Shown here one piece after another: positions 21,116 to 31,995 of a stretch of DNA of 64,000 nt (the stretch's first letter is position 1; each line of letters starts with the position of its first letter). Source of the DNA: Candidatus Hepatoplasma crinochetorum (GTDB lineage Bacteria > Bacillota_I > Bacilli_A > Mycoplasmatales > Hepatoplasmataceae); NCBI GenBank assembly GCA_001179805.1, contig CWGI01000001.1:372001-436000 (forward strand). The letters run 5' to 3'. A program made the position numbers and the translations under genes. The notes below the pieces were generated by a model that saw only the letters and a list, made by a program, of their open reading frames with translations, searched no databases and had not been told where the DNA came from.

Positions 21116-23296
21116 ATGCTTACAAACGATTTAAGTACAATTAAGAACGATTTATTATCATTAAGAGGCGAAGATCCAAATTCTAAAAATAACTCTAATT
21201 CAACTAATGAGAAAAGTAATAAAGATCCAAAAAATAATTCAAAAAACGATTCTAATTCAAAAAACAGTACTGAAAATAAATCTAGTCAAGATAAGGATTT
21301 AAATAAAAATCCTAATCCTACTCCTAATTCTAATCCCGCTCCTAATCCTAATATTAATCCGCCAACAGGAAAAAGTCCTGTTGGTAATCCTCCTAAAAAA
21401 AAGAAAAGATCATCATTATCAACAATTTTATGATTGCTTTTCTTTTTCTTCTTAATTTTAATTTTATTTGCTTTAATTTTTAATGTAAATTATACTTATC
21501 TTACTCCTGATGATTTATCAACTTTAATTAATGCACTTCCAGCAGGAACATCAGTTGATATTAATGGAATAATTTTACAAAATTCTGATCAACTTGTCCA
21601 AGTTACTGTTGTAATTGATAGTCCTAGTGGATATGATTATTATTATACTTATCTTACAGATGTCACCGCATGAAATGATTGAATAAATGGTTTAAATCTT
21701 GTTTTATTAGATTCTGATTATTCAATTGCTGTACAAACAACATCGGTATTTTGAAGTTTAATAGCCTTTTTCATTCCAATCATTATAATTATTGGTATTA
21801 CTGTTTGAATATTTAAAAAAATTATTCAAAGTCAATCAAATATAGGGAAAGCATCTAAAAAAACATTGATTCCACAAATTTCAAATGTTAGATTTTCAGA
21901 TGTACAAGGATATCAAGAAATTAAACAAGAATTAAGTGAAATTGTTGATTTCTTAAAACAACCTGAAAAATATTCTAAATTTGGTGCAAGAACACCAAAA
22001 GGAGTTATGCTTTCTGGTCCTCCTGGTACAGGGAAAACTTTATTTGCAAAAGCAATAGCAGGAGAAGCAACTATTCCTTTTTATTCAATTTCTGGTTCAG
22101 ATTTTGTTGAAATGTTTGTCGGTGTTGGAGCTTCTAGAGTTAGATCATTATTTGAACAAGCAAAAAAAACATCTCCATCACTTATTTTTATTGATGAATT
22201 AGATGCTGTTGGTCGTAGAAGAGGTGCTGGTCCTGGTGGTAATGATGAACGCGAACAAACATTAAATCAATTACTTGTTGAAATGGATGGATTTTCATCA
22301 AATTCAGGAATTATTGTAATAGCTGCAACTAATAGACCTGATGTTTTAGATCCTGCACTTAAACGTCCTGGAAGATTTGATAGATTAATTGATATTCGTT
22401 TACCTGATATAAAAGAAAGAGAAGCGATTTTAAGATTGCATGCTTCTAAAGGAAATAAAAAATTTGCAAAGGATGTAAAATGAATTAATATTTCAATGCG
22501 TACTCCAGGTTTTTCCGGAGCAGAACTTGAAAACGTTATTAATGAAGCAGCAATTTTGGCTGTAAGAGAAAAATTAAATGAAATTGCATTAGATACACTT
22601 GATGAAGCGATTGATCGTGTTATCGGTGGTCCTGCTAAAGTTAATAATGCAATGTCACAAGAAGAAAAAATTCTTATTTCTCATCATGAAGCCGGTCATG
22701 CTTTAATTGGTCTTATTTTAAAAGATGCTGAAAGAGTACAAAAAATTTCAATTGTTCCAAGGGGATCTGCTGGTGGTTATGTTTTAATGACTCCTAAAAA
22801 AGAAAAAATTATTCAAACAAAAGCAGAACTTAATGCAAAAATTACTTCTTATCTTGGTGGTCGTGTTTCAGAAGAAATCTTCTTCGGAAAAGATGAAATT
22901 ACAACAGGCGCTTATTCTGATATTCAAGAGGCGACAAAAATTGCGCGTAAAATGATTATGGAATTTGGAATGTCTGAAAATCTTGGAGCAATTCAATGAA
23001 ATGCTCAAGAAATTAATTCTTATGGAATATCTGAAAAAAATCCTGTAAGTGATAAAGTTTCAGAATTAATTGATAAAGAAATCCAAGATTTAATTGATAA
23101 ATCTTATAAAAAAGCTTATAAAATTATTTTTGAAAATAAAGATATGATTAAACTTTTTGCAAAAGCTTTAATGATTAAAGAGATTTTAAATAGAGAAGAT
23201 ATTGATTATATTTATAAAAATAAAAAATTAACTGATGAAATTATTGATCTTGAAAAAAAAGAAAATACAGATCTAAAGAAAAATAATAATAAATAA
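21116..23296 (+). CDS. ftsH: ATP-dependent zinc metalloprotease FtsH
   Basis: FtsH is a membrane-anchored AAA+ protease that removes damaged membrane and cytoplasmic proteins. The frame is 726 residues with several TGA(Trp). It has an unusual N-terminal cytoplasmic stretch of about 100 residues rich in Asn, Ser and Pro with [15 protein letters not shown] repeats. A first membrane segment (about 106-125), a small extracellular domain and a second segment (about 211-232) follow. Walker A GPPGTGKT is near 300 and Walker [16 protein letters not shown] follows. The zinc site HHEAGHA is near 523. The ATG at 21116 is one base after the hpt stop, with AAAGGA overlapping the end of hpt. Confidence 0.96.
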
Positions 23297-23335
23297 TTTA
23301 TTTATTAAATTAAAGGGAGAAAATAAAGTAATATT

Positions 23336-26300
23336 GTGGAAATCTTACTTTTAATAATAAAAATATTAGTCTATATTTTTGCAATAATAGGGGTATTAAT
23401 TTTACTTTATTTTATCTTCAATTTTTTTAGATCAAAGCAAGTGAATAAATCTGTTACAAAAGATGTATTTAAAGGTAAACTTTCTATTTTTATTCTACTT
23501 TTATTTTATTTTTCTTCCTTTGCATTAATTGGTGGACTTACAACATATAATGACAAAGAAAAAGATGCAGCAAATAGATTAGTAGTAACAGATAGAAATA
23601 TCGGACAAGCTTATTTGATTCCTGGTAATATATCATTACAAAATTATGATGAATATAGTGGCGAAATAGAAGAATTAAATAAAAATAATGATTGAAAAAA
23701 TTTATATTATTTTTTCTTTGAAACCGAAGATAATACAAATGACACCTTTTATGAAGATTTTATTTTTCCTATAATAAATGATGAGCAAAATTATGAATAT
23801 TTATTTAATGATGTTATATTTAATGAATATGTAAAAGTTTACTATTATTATTGATATTTAGATTATCCTGATGAAGATTTTGAAAACTTACAAGCAGAAG
23901 CTGATCAATTTTGAGAAACTTCTTATGTTGGATCTAGTTTTTTTGGTAATATTGAAAATATTATTGGAATTTATTTCTTTTATAAAAATATAATTAATCC
24001 ATATTATAATGGAGAAAATAATGAAGATCATGGCGATATTTATAATCTCTATGGTCAAGTTGATTATGATATTCAATTGCAATATGTTTATTCTCCTCCT
24101 TTTTCAAATAATGATAATGAAGATGGTACTTCTCCTTCATATTTATTTTTAGGATTTAATGGATTGAATAATAGTTATAGTAGTCATTTAAGATCAAAAG
24201 ATGGTCAATATTCGAAAAAAATGGATGTTCCGATTATAAATGAAAATTTTACAAATCTTTCTAATCAAGATTTACTAAATAATGTTTTTGCAGCTGATTA
24301 TAATGAAACTTTAAATGATCAAGTAATTTATGGTGATGGAACAAATCAAAATCCTTATAAGGTTTTAATGATAGATACATATTATCAAGCAAATAAAGAT
24401 TTTTTTCAAGAAAATAATAATGTTTTTACAATTGGACCTTATTATTTTGAAGTTGTAGCTACTGGATGATTTCCAAATGTTTCTTATCCAATTCATAATG
24501 TAAATAATATTTTAACCGATGTTAATAATGAACAGACAATGATGCTTAATAATTATGCATTAGCAAATATTGCAAGAGGAAATCAAGATTTTGTTATTTA
24601 TTATGGATTTGAAAATTTATATAAAAAAATTGATTCTTATGAAGATATTATTAGTGGACCTATTTCTGAAGATATTCAAGATCAAGCTAATTATCTTGTT
24701 TGATATACAGAAAGAAGTTATCAAAATAATTTTTTTCAAAATGATCGATATTATAATTATTCTGAAAATAATGATATTACAATTAGTTCAAATGGTATTG
24801 TAGAAGCAAGAGCAAATTCATTATTATTAGAAATACAAGCCGAAAAATCATTTATTTCTGTTTTTAGATTTATATTTCTCATAGTTATAATAATAACTTT
24901 AGTGTTGCTTATTCAAAAAAGAATAAGTGATAGTAGTAAGAATCTTGGGACATTAAAAGCGCTTGGAATGAGTAATATTAGGATTTCCTCTTCTTATATA
25001 ATTTATCCAATAATTATTACAACAATTGGTGCCTTTATCGCTCTTTTATTAGCTATTCCTGTTAGTCTTTATTTTATTGGTATTCTTACAGAACATTTTG
25101 CCGTTCCAATTTCCACCGCGGCTACTTTTAGTCTTAATTCTTTTTTGATTGTATATATTTCCCCATTACTTATCACCTGTGGAATATCATTTTTAATTTC
25201 ATATTATGTTCTTCGAAAACCGACGCTTAAATTACTACAAGGATCTTATAAAAATAAACCTGGTTTTGTTGTGATTTATTTAGGAAAATTAATTCCTAAT
25301 TCTTTTTCATTTTCTACAAGTTATAAAATAAAAAGTTTATTTAGATCAACTGGAAAATCCTTTATTTTATTTTTTGCAATGATTTTTTCAACTCTATTGG
25401 TGGCTTTATCTTTTTCGGGATCAACAATGGTTTCAAGCATAATTAGTGGTGCAGAAAATGAATTAAATTATCAATCTTTTTCTCCGTTAAATTCAAATTT
25501 AAATTATCTTTCTTCTGATTATCAAGATGATTCAATTGATTGATATCAAAATATTGATAATAATTTATTTGATTTTGATTTTGAATATTCAGCAATAAAT
25601 TGAGATTTTTCTTCAGTAACTGCGATAACAGATGAAGGAAAATATCAACAGATGGGAGAAGTCATTTTAAATAGTCCCTATATTTTTGATTATGATTCAA
25701 TAAATGATCAATATGATATTTCATATCTGTCAGCAGAATCTTTATTGAATTATTTTAATTTTTTAGCAAATAATTCTGAGGTTTTATCTTATTCTGATCA
25801 AAATTTTACAGGTTCGAGTATTAATAATTCTGATCTGCTGGTTATATCTTTTTATTTTTGAGAGTATTCATACTTAAATTATCTTGTCTATGCAAATGAT
25901 CAAGCAATCCCTATCAATCAATTTATTAGTGAAACAATTTCAACTTATGATCCAAATCTTGGTTTAATTTCACTTCAAGTATTATTTCCTAATGATTCAA
26001 GTGGAAAGATTTATCAAGATATTTATATTGATATAAATTTTGGTAATTATTTTTATAATTCTGATCAACAAGCATTGGCTTTTTCGGATACAATTGAATT
26101 TGAATCATCTGATAAAGATAAAAAAGAACAATTTGCAATATTATCATTAAATGATATTGATCAAATCAATGATAATATGTATAAAAATATCGCAAATTTA
26201 GATAAAGCTATTGATAATTTTAATAATTATGAATCAACAATAGATCAAAATGGTAATTATTATCTTCCAATAATTTTATCAGATTATTATTATAAGGAAA

Positions 26301-27121
26301 TTAAAAATATTGCAAATTACGAAGGGAAAGATCAAAACGGATATGAGATATATGATGGAACAATAGAATATAAAGATCAAAACGGAATTCATAAAAATAA
26401 AGAAGTGAATTTTGTTATTGTTGGAACTTATTCTTCTTATGTATCAAATTCAATTTATACAACAAGAGATGCAATTTCTATTTCAGTAGATGATCAATTA
26501 TCATATATTCCACATTATATTTATTCGCAAAATTTTTATCGTCAAGTTTATTCGTTTGCAATTTCTGATTCTTTAATTCAACAAATACTTATTAATGGAG
26601 GTGATTACAGTATTTCAATTGAAGAAATTTTAAATAATAATTATTTATTAATTGAACAATTTTCGGTTGATAATGATATTGTATTTGATCAAATAGATTC
26701 TGCTTATAGTTTAATTAGCGGATTATTAATAATAATTTGTGTATTTGCTTTAATTGTTGCTTTTGTTTTAATTTCAATTACAATTAAAGTTGTCGCTGAT
26801 AATAGTTTAAATGAAGTCTCAATGCTTAAAGTATTTGGATATACAAATTGAAAAGCAACTTCTCTTGTGATGACTTCTTATATTATTATTCTTATTCTTT
26901 CTTTTGTTCTCTCAATTTCTTTAATTTTTGTTTTTCTTGCAGGACTCAGTGCTCTTCTGACAAATTTAACTGGCACAACTTATAAATTTATACTTACAGG
27001 ATTACAACTTTGAATTTTAATTGCAATTATACTTGGTTTAATTATTATTTTATTAATATTTGTATATGTTACTTTTGCAAAAGCAAATCCTCTTGATGCT
27101 ATTAAAGAAACTGAGGAGTAG
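23336..27121 (+). CDS. Giant FtsX/MacB-type ABC transporter permease
   Basis: With TGA as Trp this is one frame of 1261 residues. It has two N-terminal membrane segments and a large extracellular part rich in Asn, Asp and Tyr (about 70-500). Three segments follow (about 508-626) in the FtsX-domain pattern, with the coupling sequence NLGTLKALGMSNIRI. Another segment lies at about 672-692 and a second extracellular domain at about 695-1120. The last FtsX block has three segments and again a coupling motif, NEVSMLKVFGYTNWKA. It ends AKANPLDAIKETEE, close to the typical PANALR-type ending. The GTG at 23336 is the best start I see, although the GGGAG before it is about 16 bases away. It is paired with the ATPase gene that starts six bases later. 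The substrate is unknown; lipoprotein or peptide release would fit the family. Confidence 0.85.
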
Positions 27122-27127
27122 TAGGAA

Positions 27128-28072
27128 ATGATGATGAAAAAAAATCCAAAATTAAATAATGATGATGAAAAAAATATCAACAAAGAAGATTTAAAGAAAT
27201 TAAAAAATCTTGCAAAAGATCGAATAAAAAAAGAAAAAAAAGAGTATAAAGAAAAGATAGCAAATGCAATTAATCATGAACAAAAGGGAAAAATAAAAAA
27301 AGAAGCAAAGAATTTATTTAAAAAAGGCATTTTACCAGAGAATAGTTTTAACAAAAAATATATTGTTGAATTAAAAGATGTTGAAAAATATTATTTTATG
27401 TCTAAAAGTAATTATGAACATATTTTAAGAAAAATTAATCTTAAAATAAAAGAGGGAGAAGTCGTAATTATTTTAGGAATGAGTGGTTCGGGAAAAACAA
27501 CACTATTGAATATAATTTCTGGACTTACAGATTTTAATAAGGGAAGTGTCCGCGTTTTAGATCATGATCTTTTTTATTTAAGCGAAAATAAAAAAACAAA
27601 ATTTCGAGCAAATCACGTTTCTTTTGTTTTTCAGTCATATAATTTAATTCAATCATTAACAGTAAGCGAAAATATTAAAATAGGTGAAAATTTAAGATCT
27701 AAATCAAAAGAAAAAATAGATGTAGATCAAATCTTAGCTTCTTTAGATCTTTCAGATCAAAAAAATAAATATCCTTTTCAATTATCGGGAGGACAACAAC
27801 AGAGAGTTTCAATTGGAAGAGCTCTTGCAAAAAATCCAACAATTCTATTTGCAGATGAACCGACCGGGGCATTAGACGAAGAGAAAGGAAAAGATGCGAT
27901 GAGAATGATTTTAAATATAAATAAAATTTTTAAAACAACTTTAATTATTGTTACTCACAATCCTAATTTTGCAAATATCGGTGATCATGTTATTAGAATT
28001 AAAGATGGTCAAATAATTGAAGATGTTTATAACAAAAAAAGAGTTTCTGTAAGTGATGTGAAATGAACATAA
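27128..28072 (+). CDS. ABC transporter ATP-binding protein (MacB/LolD type)
   Basis: This is the ATPase partner of the preceding permease, 314 residues. A Lys/Glu/Asn-rich N-terminal extension of about 70 residues precedes the ATPase domain. Walker A is GMSGSGKTT, the Q-loop is VFQSYNLI, the signature is LSGGQQQR and Walker B is ILFADEPTGALD, with the H-loop at IVTHN. FADEPTGALD is characteristic of the MacB/LolD/FtsE group. Three ATGs stand in a row (27128, 27131, 27134). AGGA at 27123-27126 is best spaced for the third. The last codons are TGA(Trp)-ACA-TAA. Confidence 0.92.
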
Positions 28073-28101
28073 ATTTATTTTAGGATTTAATTTTAAGATA
28101 T

Positions 28102-28123
28102 ACTTATATTTAAGAATATAAGT
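28102..28123. other. Hairpin between the ABC ATPase gene and lysS
   Basis: ACTTATATT, loop TAAG and AATATAAGT form a perfect 9-bp stem. No T-run follows on the plus strand. It may be a weak terminator of the ABC operon or a leader element of lysS. I see no T-box features such as an AGGGTGG-like T-box sequence. Confidence 0.35.
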
Positions 28124-28149
28124 GAATAGTTAAAGTCAAAAAACATAAT

Positions 28150-29640
28150 ATGGAACAGAGAACATTTCAAGAACAAGAATCAATAAGAAGAGATAAATTA
28201 GCAAAACTAATTAAATTAGGAATTTATCCTCCTATAAAACTTTATAGACAAAATTTTAATTTAATTAGTTTGAAAAATAATTATAAATCTTTATCAAAAG
28301 AAGAAATATTAAAAAAAAATAGAACTAACTTAAAATTAACGGGAAGAGTTATGATGATAAGAGATCAAGGGAAAGCTCTTTTTATTTTAGTGAGAAAACA
28401 AGAAGGAGAAATGCAAGTTTATTTAAGAAAAGATAATTTAAAAGATCAAGATTTTCAAGCAGCAAAATTATTAGATATTGGTGATATCATTTTTACAAAT
28501 GGTACTTTATTTAAAACTAATACAAATGAATTAACAATTAAAGCAAATAAATTTTTAATTTTAACAAAGGGTTTAAGACCTCTTCCAGAAAAGTATCATG
28601 GTTTAAAAAATATTGAAGATCGTTATAGAAAAAGATATATTGATCTTATTGTTAACAACGAAGTAAAAGATATATTTATTATTCGTACTAAAATAATGAA
28701 TGAGATTAGAAAAGTTTTAAATAGAAAAGGATATTTGGAAGTTGAAACACCGATTTTGCAACCTCTTATTACTGGAGCCGCTGCAAAACCATTTAAAACT
28801 TTTCATAATTCATTAAAACAAGAATTTAATCTGCGAATTGCAACTGAATTACCTCTTAAAAGATTATTGGTAGGTGGATATGATAAAGTTTATGAAATTG
28901 GAAGAATATTTCGAAATGAAGGTATTTCTATTAAGCATAATCCTGAATTTACATCTCTTGAACTTTATGAATCATATAGTAATCTTGAAAGAATGATTGA
29001 TATTACAGAAAATATTATTGTTAATTTAAATAATAAATTGAATAATGGAAAAAATTTAGTTTATCAAGAAAATAATATAAATTTCAATAAACCATTTAGA
29101 AAAATCAAAATGATTGATTTAATAAATGAAGTTGTAAAAGTTGATTTTAGAAAGATAAAAACTTTTTCAGAGGCAAAAGAGATTGCAAAAAAAAGCAATA
29201 TTGAATTAAAAAGTCATCATATTTCAATTGGACACATTATTAATGAATTTTTTGAACAAAAATGTGAACAAATTTTAATTCAACCAACTTTTGTTTTGGA
29301 TTACCCAGTTGAAGTTTCACCTCTTGCAAAAAGAATTGAAAATAATATAAATTTTACTTATCGATTTGAATTATTTATTCATGGAAGAGAATATGCAAAT
29401 GCTTTTTCAGAATTGAATGATCCAGATGATCAATATAGTCGTTTTTTAGGGCAATTAGAAGAAGCCAAAAAAGGAAATGATGAAACAAACGAAATGGATT
29501 TAGATTATATAGAAGCATTAGAATACGGAATGCCTCCTGCTGGCGGGATGGGTCTTGGAATTGATCGAATTGTGATGTTATTTACAAACCAAAAATCAAT
29601 TCGTGATGTTTTATTATTTCCTCATCAAAGAAATAAATAA
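28150..29640 (+). CDS. lysS: Lysyl-tRNA synthetase (class II)
   Basis: LysS charges tRNA-Lys. The 496 residues match the bacterial class II enzyme. An N-terminal OB-fold anticodon-binding domain contains LTGRVMMIRDQGKALF. Motif 1 is around KGYLEVETPILQP, motif 2 is GRIFRNEGISIKHNPEFT with SLELYESY, and motif 3 is GGMGLGIDRIVMLF near residue 466. The frame needs no TGA. No strong ribosome-binding site is visible before the ATG. Confidence 0.96.
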   Translation: MEQRTFQEQESIRRDKLAKLIKLGIYPPIKLYRQNFNLISLKNNYKSLSKEEILKKNRTNLKLTGRVMMIRDQGKALFILVRKQEGEMQVYLRKDNLKDQDFQAAKLLDIGDIIFTNGTLFKTNTNELTIKANKFLILTKGLRPLPEKYHGLKNIEDRYRKRYIDLIVNNEVKDIFIIRTKIMNEIRKVLNRKGYLEVETPILQPLITGAAAKPFKTFHNSLKQEFNLRIATELPLKRLLVGGYDKVYEIGRIFRNEGISIKHNPEFTSLELYESYSNLERMIDITENIIVNLNNKLNNGKNLVYQENNINFNKPFRKIKMIDLINEVVKVDFRKIKTFSEAKEIAKKSNIELKSHHISIGHIINEFFEQKCEQILIQPTFVLDYPVEVSPLAKRIENNINFTYRFELFIHGREYANAFSELNDPDDQYSRFLGQLEEAKKGNDETNEMDLDYIEALEYGMPPAGGMGLGIDRIVMLFTNQKSIRDVLLFPHQRNK

Positions 29641-29663
29641 TAATTTTAAGGTTAAAATTCTAA

Positions 29664-30641
29664 ATGAAAAAAATAAAAATTAATTACATAAATCAATTTT
29701 CAGAATTAGAAATACAGCGTTTAATAAATTTTTGTGAAATGAAAATCATTGATTTGATTTATGATCGTTTTGATTTTCATTATGTTCGCAAACCTCTTTT
29801 TTCTGTTGATAAAATAGTAGATGAAATAAGTGAAATTAATTATTCGCGCACAATCACTTTTGATACGATTAATGATTATCAAATTTATAATATTTATAAT
29901 TCATTTGATTTTTGATTTGTAAAAAAAATAACAAAATTAAATTTAGAAAATAATCATGGAATTTTTACAAAATTAAATTATATTGTAAGAGATCTTAAAA
30001 TAGATAGTAATAATAGTTTGGAAAGAAATATTCTTTTTTTTGAGATAAGATCAGATAATATAACTGATGTTTTTCAAAAAATGGAAACTCTTGGAAGAAA
30101 GATTTATCAATTAATTTATGATCTTTTCTTTGAGATGCATTTATTCAATCCAAAAGTAAAAATTAATATTCCAAAGATTAATAAACTCACTTTTTTTAAT
30201 CAAATTACTTTTAAAAAGCAAACACAAGATTATCAATCTTTTATTAATCAAATTGCTTTAAAATATGGTGTTGTAAGTGTTCTCGAGGAGTTAAATGAAA
30301 AAGAAGATGAGGATTTTTTAAATAGTAAAGATAAAATTACTTTTTATTATTTTTCAAAATATTTAAGAGAAAATTTAAAATTTATTGAAATATTTAAAAG
30401 AAAAGAAAAAGAAGAAATATTGCAAGAAGTTAAAAAAATTATTTCTAATAAAATTGAATTGGATTATTTAAGTGAACAAATTGAGGATTTTAAATATAAA
30501 ACAATTAACATTAAAATTAATTTAGATTATTTAATTTTAATGGCTTTAGATATTGCTTCAGTTTTTGAAATTCAAGCAAATAGTAACAATAGAAAAGTAG
30601 AAGAATTTATTGAAAAATCAAAGATAAATACGCTTTTTTAA
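29664..30641 (+). CDS. Asparagine synthetase A-like protein, probably catalytically inactive
   Basis: The gene codes for 325 residues, almost exactly the length of AsnA (330), the ammonia-dependent asparagine synthetase with a class II synthetase fold. From memory of E. coli AsnA, several blocks align in order. HYVRKPLFS aligns with the IEVQAPILS strand, DEISEINYSRTITF with DNLSGAEKAVQVKV, and NSFDFWFVKKI with HSLAKWKRQTL. GIFTKLNYIVRDLKID aligns with GLYTHMKALRPDED, and INQIALKYGVVSVL with IAKDLGAVFLV. LDYLILMALDIASVFEIQA aligns with SRLTMLLLQLPHIGQVQA. The ATP-binding motif 3 (GGGIGQSR in AsnA) is lost (NIKINLDY), so activity is unlikely. It lies 23 bases after lysS, probably in one transcript. 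The homology is my reading without an alignment program. Confidence 0.55.
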
Positions 30642-30671
30642 TTTAAAGATAATCTAGATAGATTATTTCTC

Positions 30672-30700
30672 TTTACTTGCTAATAATAATATGTTAAAAT
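30672..30700 (+). promoter_or_regulatory. Promoter of the rpsF-ssb-rpsR operon
   Basis: TTTACT (30672-30677) and TAAAAT (30695-30700) are separated by 17 bases and match the sigma-A consensus at four and five of six positions. Transcription would start near 30706, right at the beginning of the structured leader. Confidence 0.5.
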
Positions 30701-30703
30701 TAA

Positions 30704-30763
30704 TTTGGATTTATCAAACCTTGTTTATAAATGAAAAGATTATAAACTTTTATCCAAAAGGAA
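30704..30763 (+). promoter_or_regulatory. Structured rpsF leader, candidate S6:S18 autoregulatory element
   Basis: An outer stem pairs TTTGGAT (30704-30710) with ATCCAAA (30752-30758). An inner stem pairs GTTTATAA (30723-30730) with TTATAAAC (30740-30747). The 5' side between them is a 12-base internal loop, TTATCAAACCTT, and the 3' side is four bases. AAGGAAA, the likely ribosome-binding site, abuts the outer stem. Many bacteria have an rpsF leader bound by the S6:S18 complex, with an asymmetric bulge rich in C. This structure is similar in kind, but the canonical CCG is not exact here. Confidence 0.5.
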
Positions 30764-30777
30764 AAAATTAAGAAGAT

Positions 30778-31176
30778 ATGAAATATGAAATTTTAATCAT
30801 GATGTTTCCTAATTTAACAGATAAAAAACGTCAAGATCTAATTTTAAAAATAGAAAAAATATTAAACGCAAAAATTATTAAAAAAGAAGATTGAGGCTTG
30901 AGAAAATTAGCTTATAAGATTAAGCATCAAGATCAATCTTATTATTTACTTTATTATTTAGAAACAGATATCAATGATTTAAATCAATTTAAAAAAATGG
31001 TTTCAATTAATAAAGAAATTATGAGAATTTTTATTTTAAAACATGAAAAAAAATGACCTTTTGAAATGAGAACTTCAAAAGATCTTAAATTTCCTGAAAG
31101 AAAACAAATTCGCAGAGATAATAAAAATGGTCAAACTAATTTGGAAAAAAGACCAATAAAAGAAAGTTATAAATAA
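30778..31176 (+). CDS. rpsF: 30S ribosomal protein bS6
   Basis: This is ribosomal protein S6, 132 residues, with TGA(Trp) at two conserved places: KEDWGLRKLAYKIKHQ, the family signature, and KKWPFEMR. It begins MKYEILIMMFPNLTDKKR. The S6 domain ends near residue 95 and a basic tail follows. It forms a pair with S18, whose gene rpsR is two genes downstream, and ssb lies between as in most bacteria. The stop TAA overlaps the ssb start (TAATG). Confidence 0.95.
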
Positions 31177-31685
31177 TGTTAAATAAAGTTATCCTAATTG
31201 GACGAATAACAAATGATATTGAACTTAGACAAACAAACGAAGGGACACCGTTAGTTTATTTTACGTTAGCTGTAAATAGAAGAGTTCGCAACAACAACAA
31301 TAATAATAATCAACAGCAAACAGATTTTGTTGATTGTAAAGCATGAAGAAACCTTGCAGAAACAATGAGCAATTATTTGAAAAAAGGTTCTTTAATTGCT
31401 GTAGAAGGAAGATTAGAAGTTTTTAATTCTCAATCCGATAACGGGCAATATAATCGTAGAGTATCGGTTGTTGTTGATCAATTTAGTTTCTTAGAATCTA
31501 AAGGGGCAAGAACATTAGAATTAGAAGCAAATGATTATAAAGAATCAACTTCAGAATATAAAAATAAATCAAATTCAAATAAAAATTCAAAAGATAATAG
31601 CAAAAAAATAAATTTTGCATCAGAAAGTAATTTTAAAGAAAATGATGATTTTGATGAAATTAATTTTGATGAAATTAATTTCTAG
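31176..31685 (+). CDS. ssb: Single-stranded DNA-binding protein
   Basis: SSB coats single-stranded DNA during replication and repair. The 169 residues start MLNKVILIGRITNDIELRQTNEG, the SSB signature. The OB fold includes TDFVDCKAWRNLAETMSNYLKKGSLIAVEGRLE (TGA as Trp). A run of Asn and Gln lies in the L45 loop. An unstructured Ser/Asn/Lys linker leads to the protein-interaction tip, which is duplicated: DEINF occurs twice in the last 11 residues. The start overlaps the rpsF stop. Confidence 0.95.
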
Positions 31686-31701
31686 ATAAAGAGAGGAAAA
31701 A

Positions 31702-31962
31702 ATGCCAAGAACAGCAAAAGGTCGTAGAAAACCTATAAAAAAACAGTATAAAATAATTCGTAAAAAATGTTTATTTACTCAACAAAATATCGAATATATT
31801 GATTACAAAGATGTTGATATATTAAGAAAATTTATTTCTTCTACAAATGGCAAAATTTTACCAAGAAGAATTACAGGTACCTCTGCAAAATATCAAAGAA
31901 AATTAGCAAAAGCAATTAAACAATCTCGTGAAGTTGGTTTGTTACCATTTGTTGCTAAATAA
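31702..31962 (+). CDS. rpsR: 30S ribosomal protein bS18
   Basis: This is ribosomal protein S18, 86 residues, partner of S6 on the platform of the small subunit. Family blocks are [42 protein letters not shown] and VGLLPFV. GAGAGGA lies just before the ATG. It completes the rpsF-ssb-rpsR operon. Confidence 0.96.
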   Translation: MPRTAKGRRKPIKKQYKIIRKKCLFTQQNIEYIDYKDVDILRKFISSTNGKILPRRITGTSAKYQRKLAKAIKQSREVGLLPFVAK

Positions 31963-31995
31963 TAGCAAATAAAATAAAAGGGAATCCTTAATATA

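Noticed and set aside
21180-21400. Short tandem repeats (CCTAATCC-type) as a CRISPR array or mobile element trace
   Set aside because: They are codon-level repeats of Asn and Pro inside the ftsH frame, with no spacer structure.
24570-24803. Plus-strand frame rich in Ile, Lys and Leu
   Set aside because: It lies inside the giant permease in another frame and has the composition expected of AT-rich out-of-frame sequence.
28102-28123. T-box riboswitch for lysS
   Set aside because: Only a simple 9-bp hairpin is present; there is no T-box sequence, specifier loop or antiterminator, and class II lysS rarely has one in Mollicutes.
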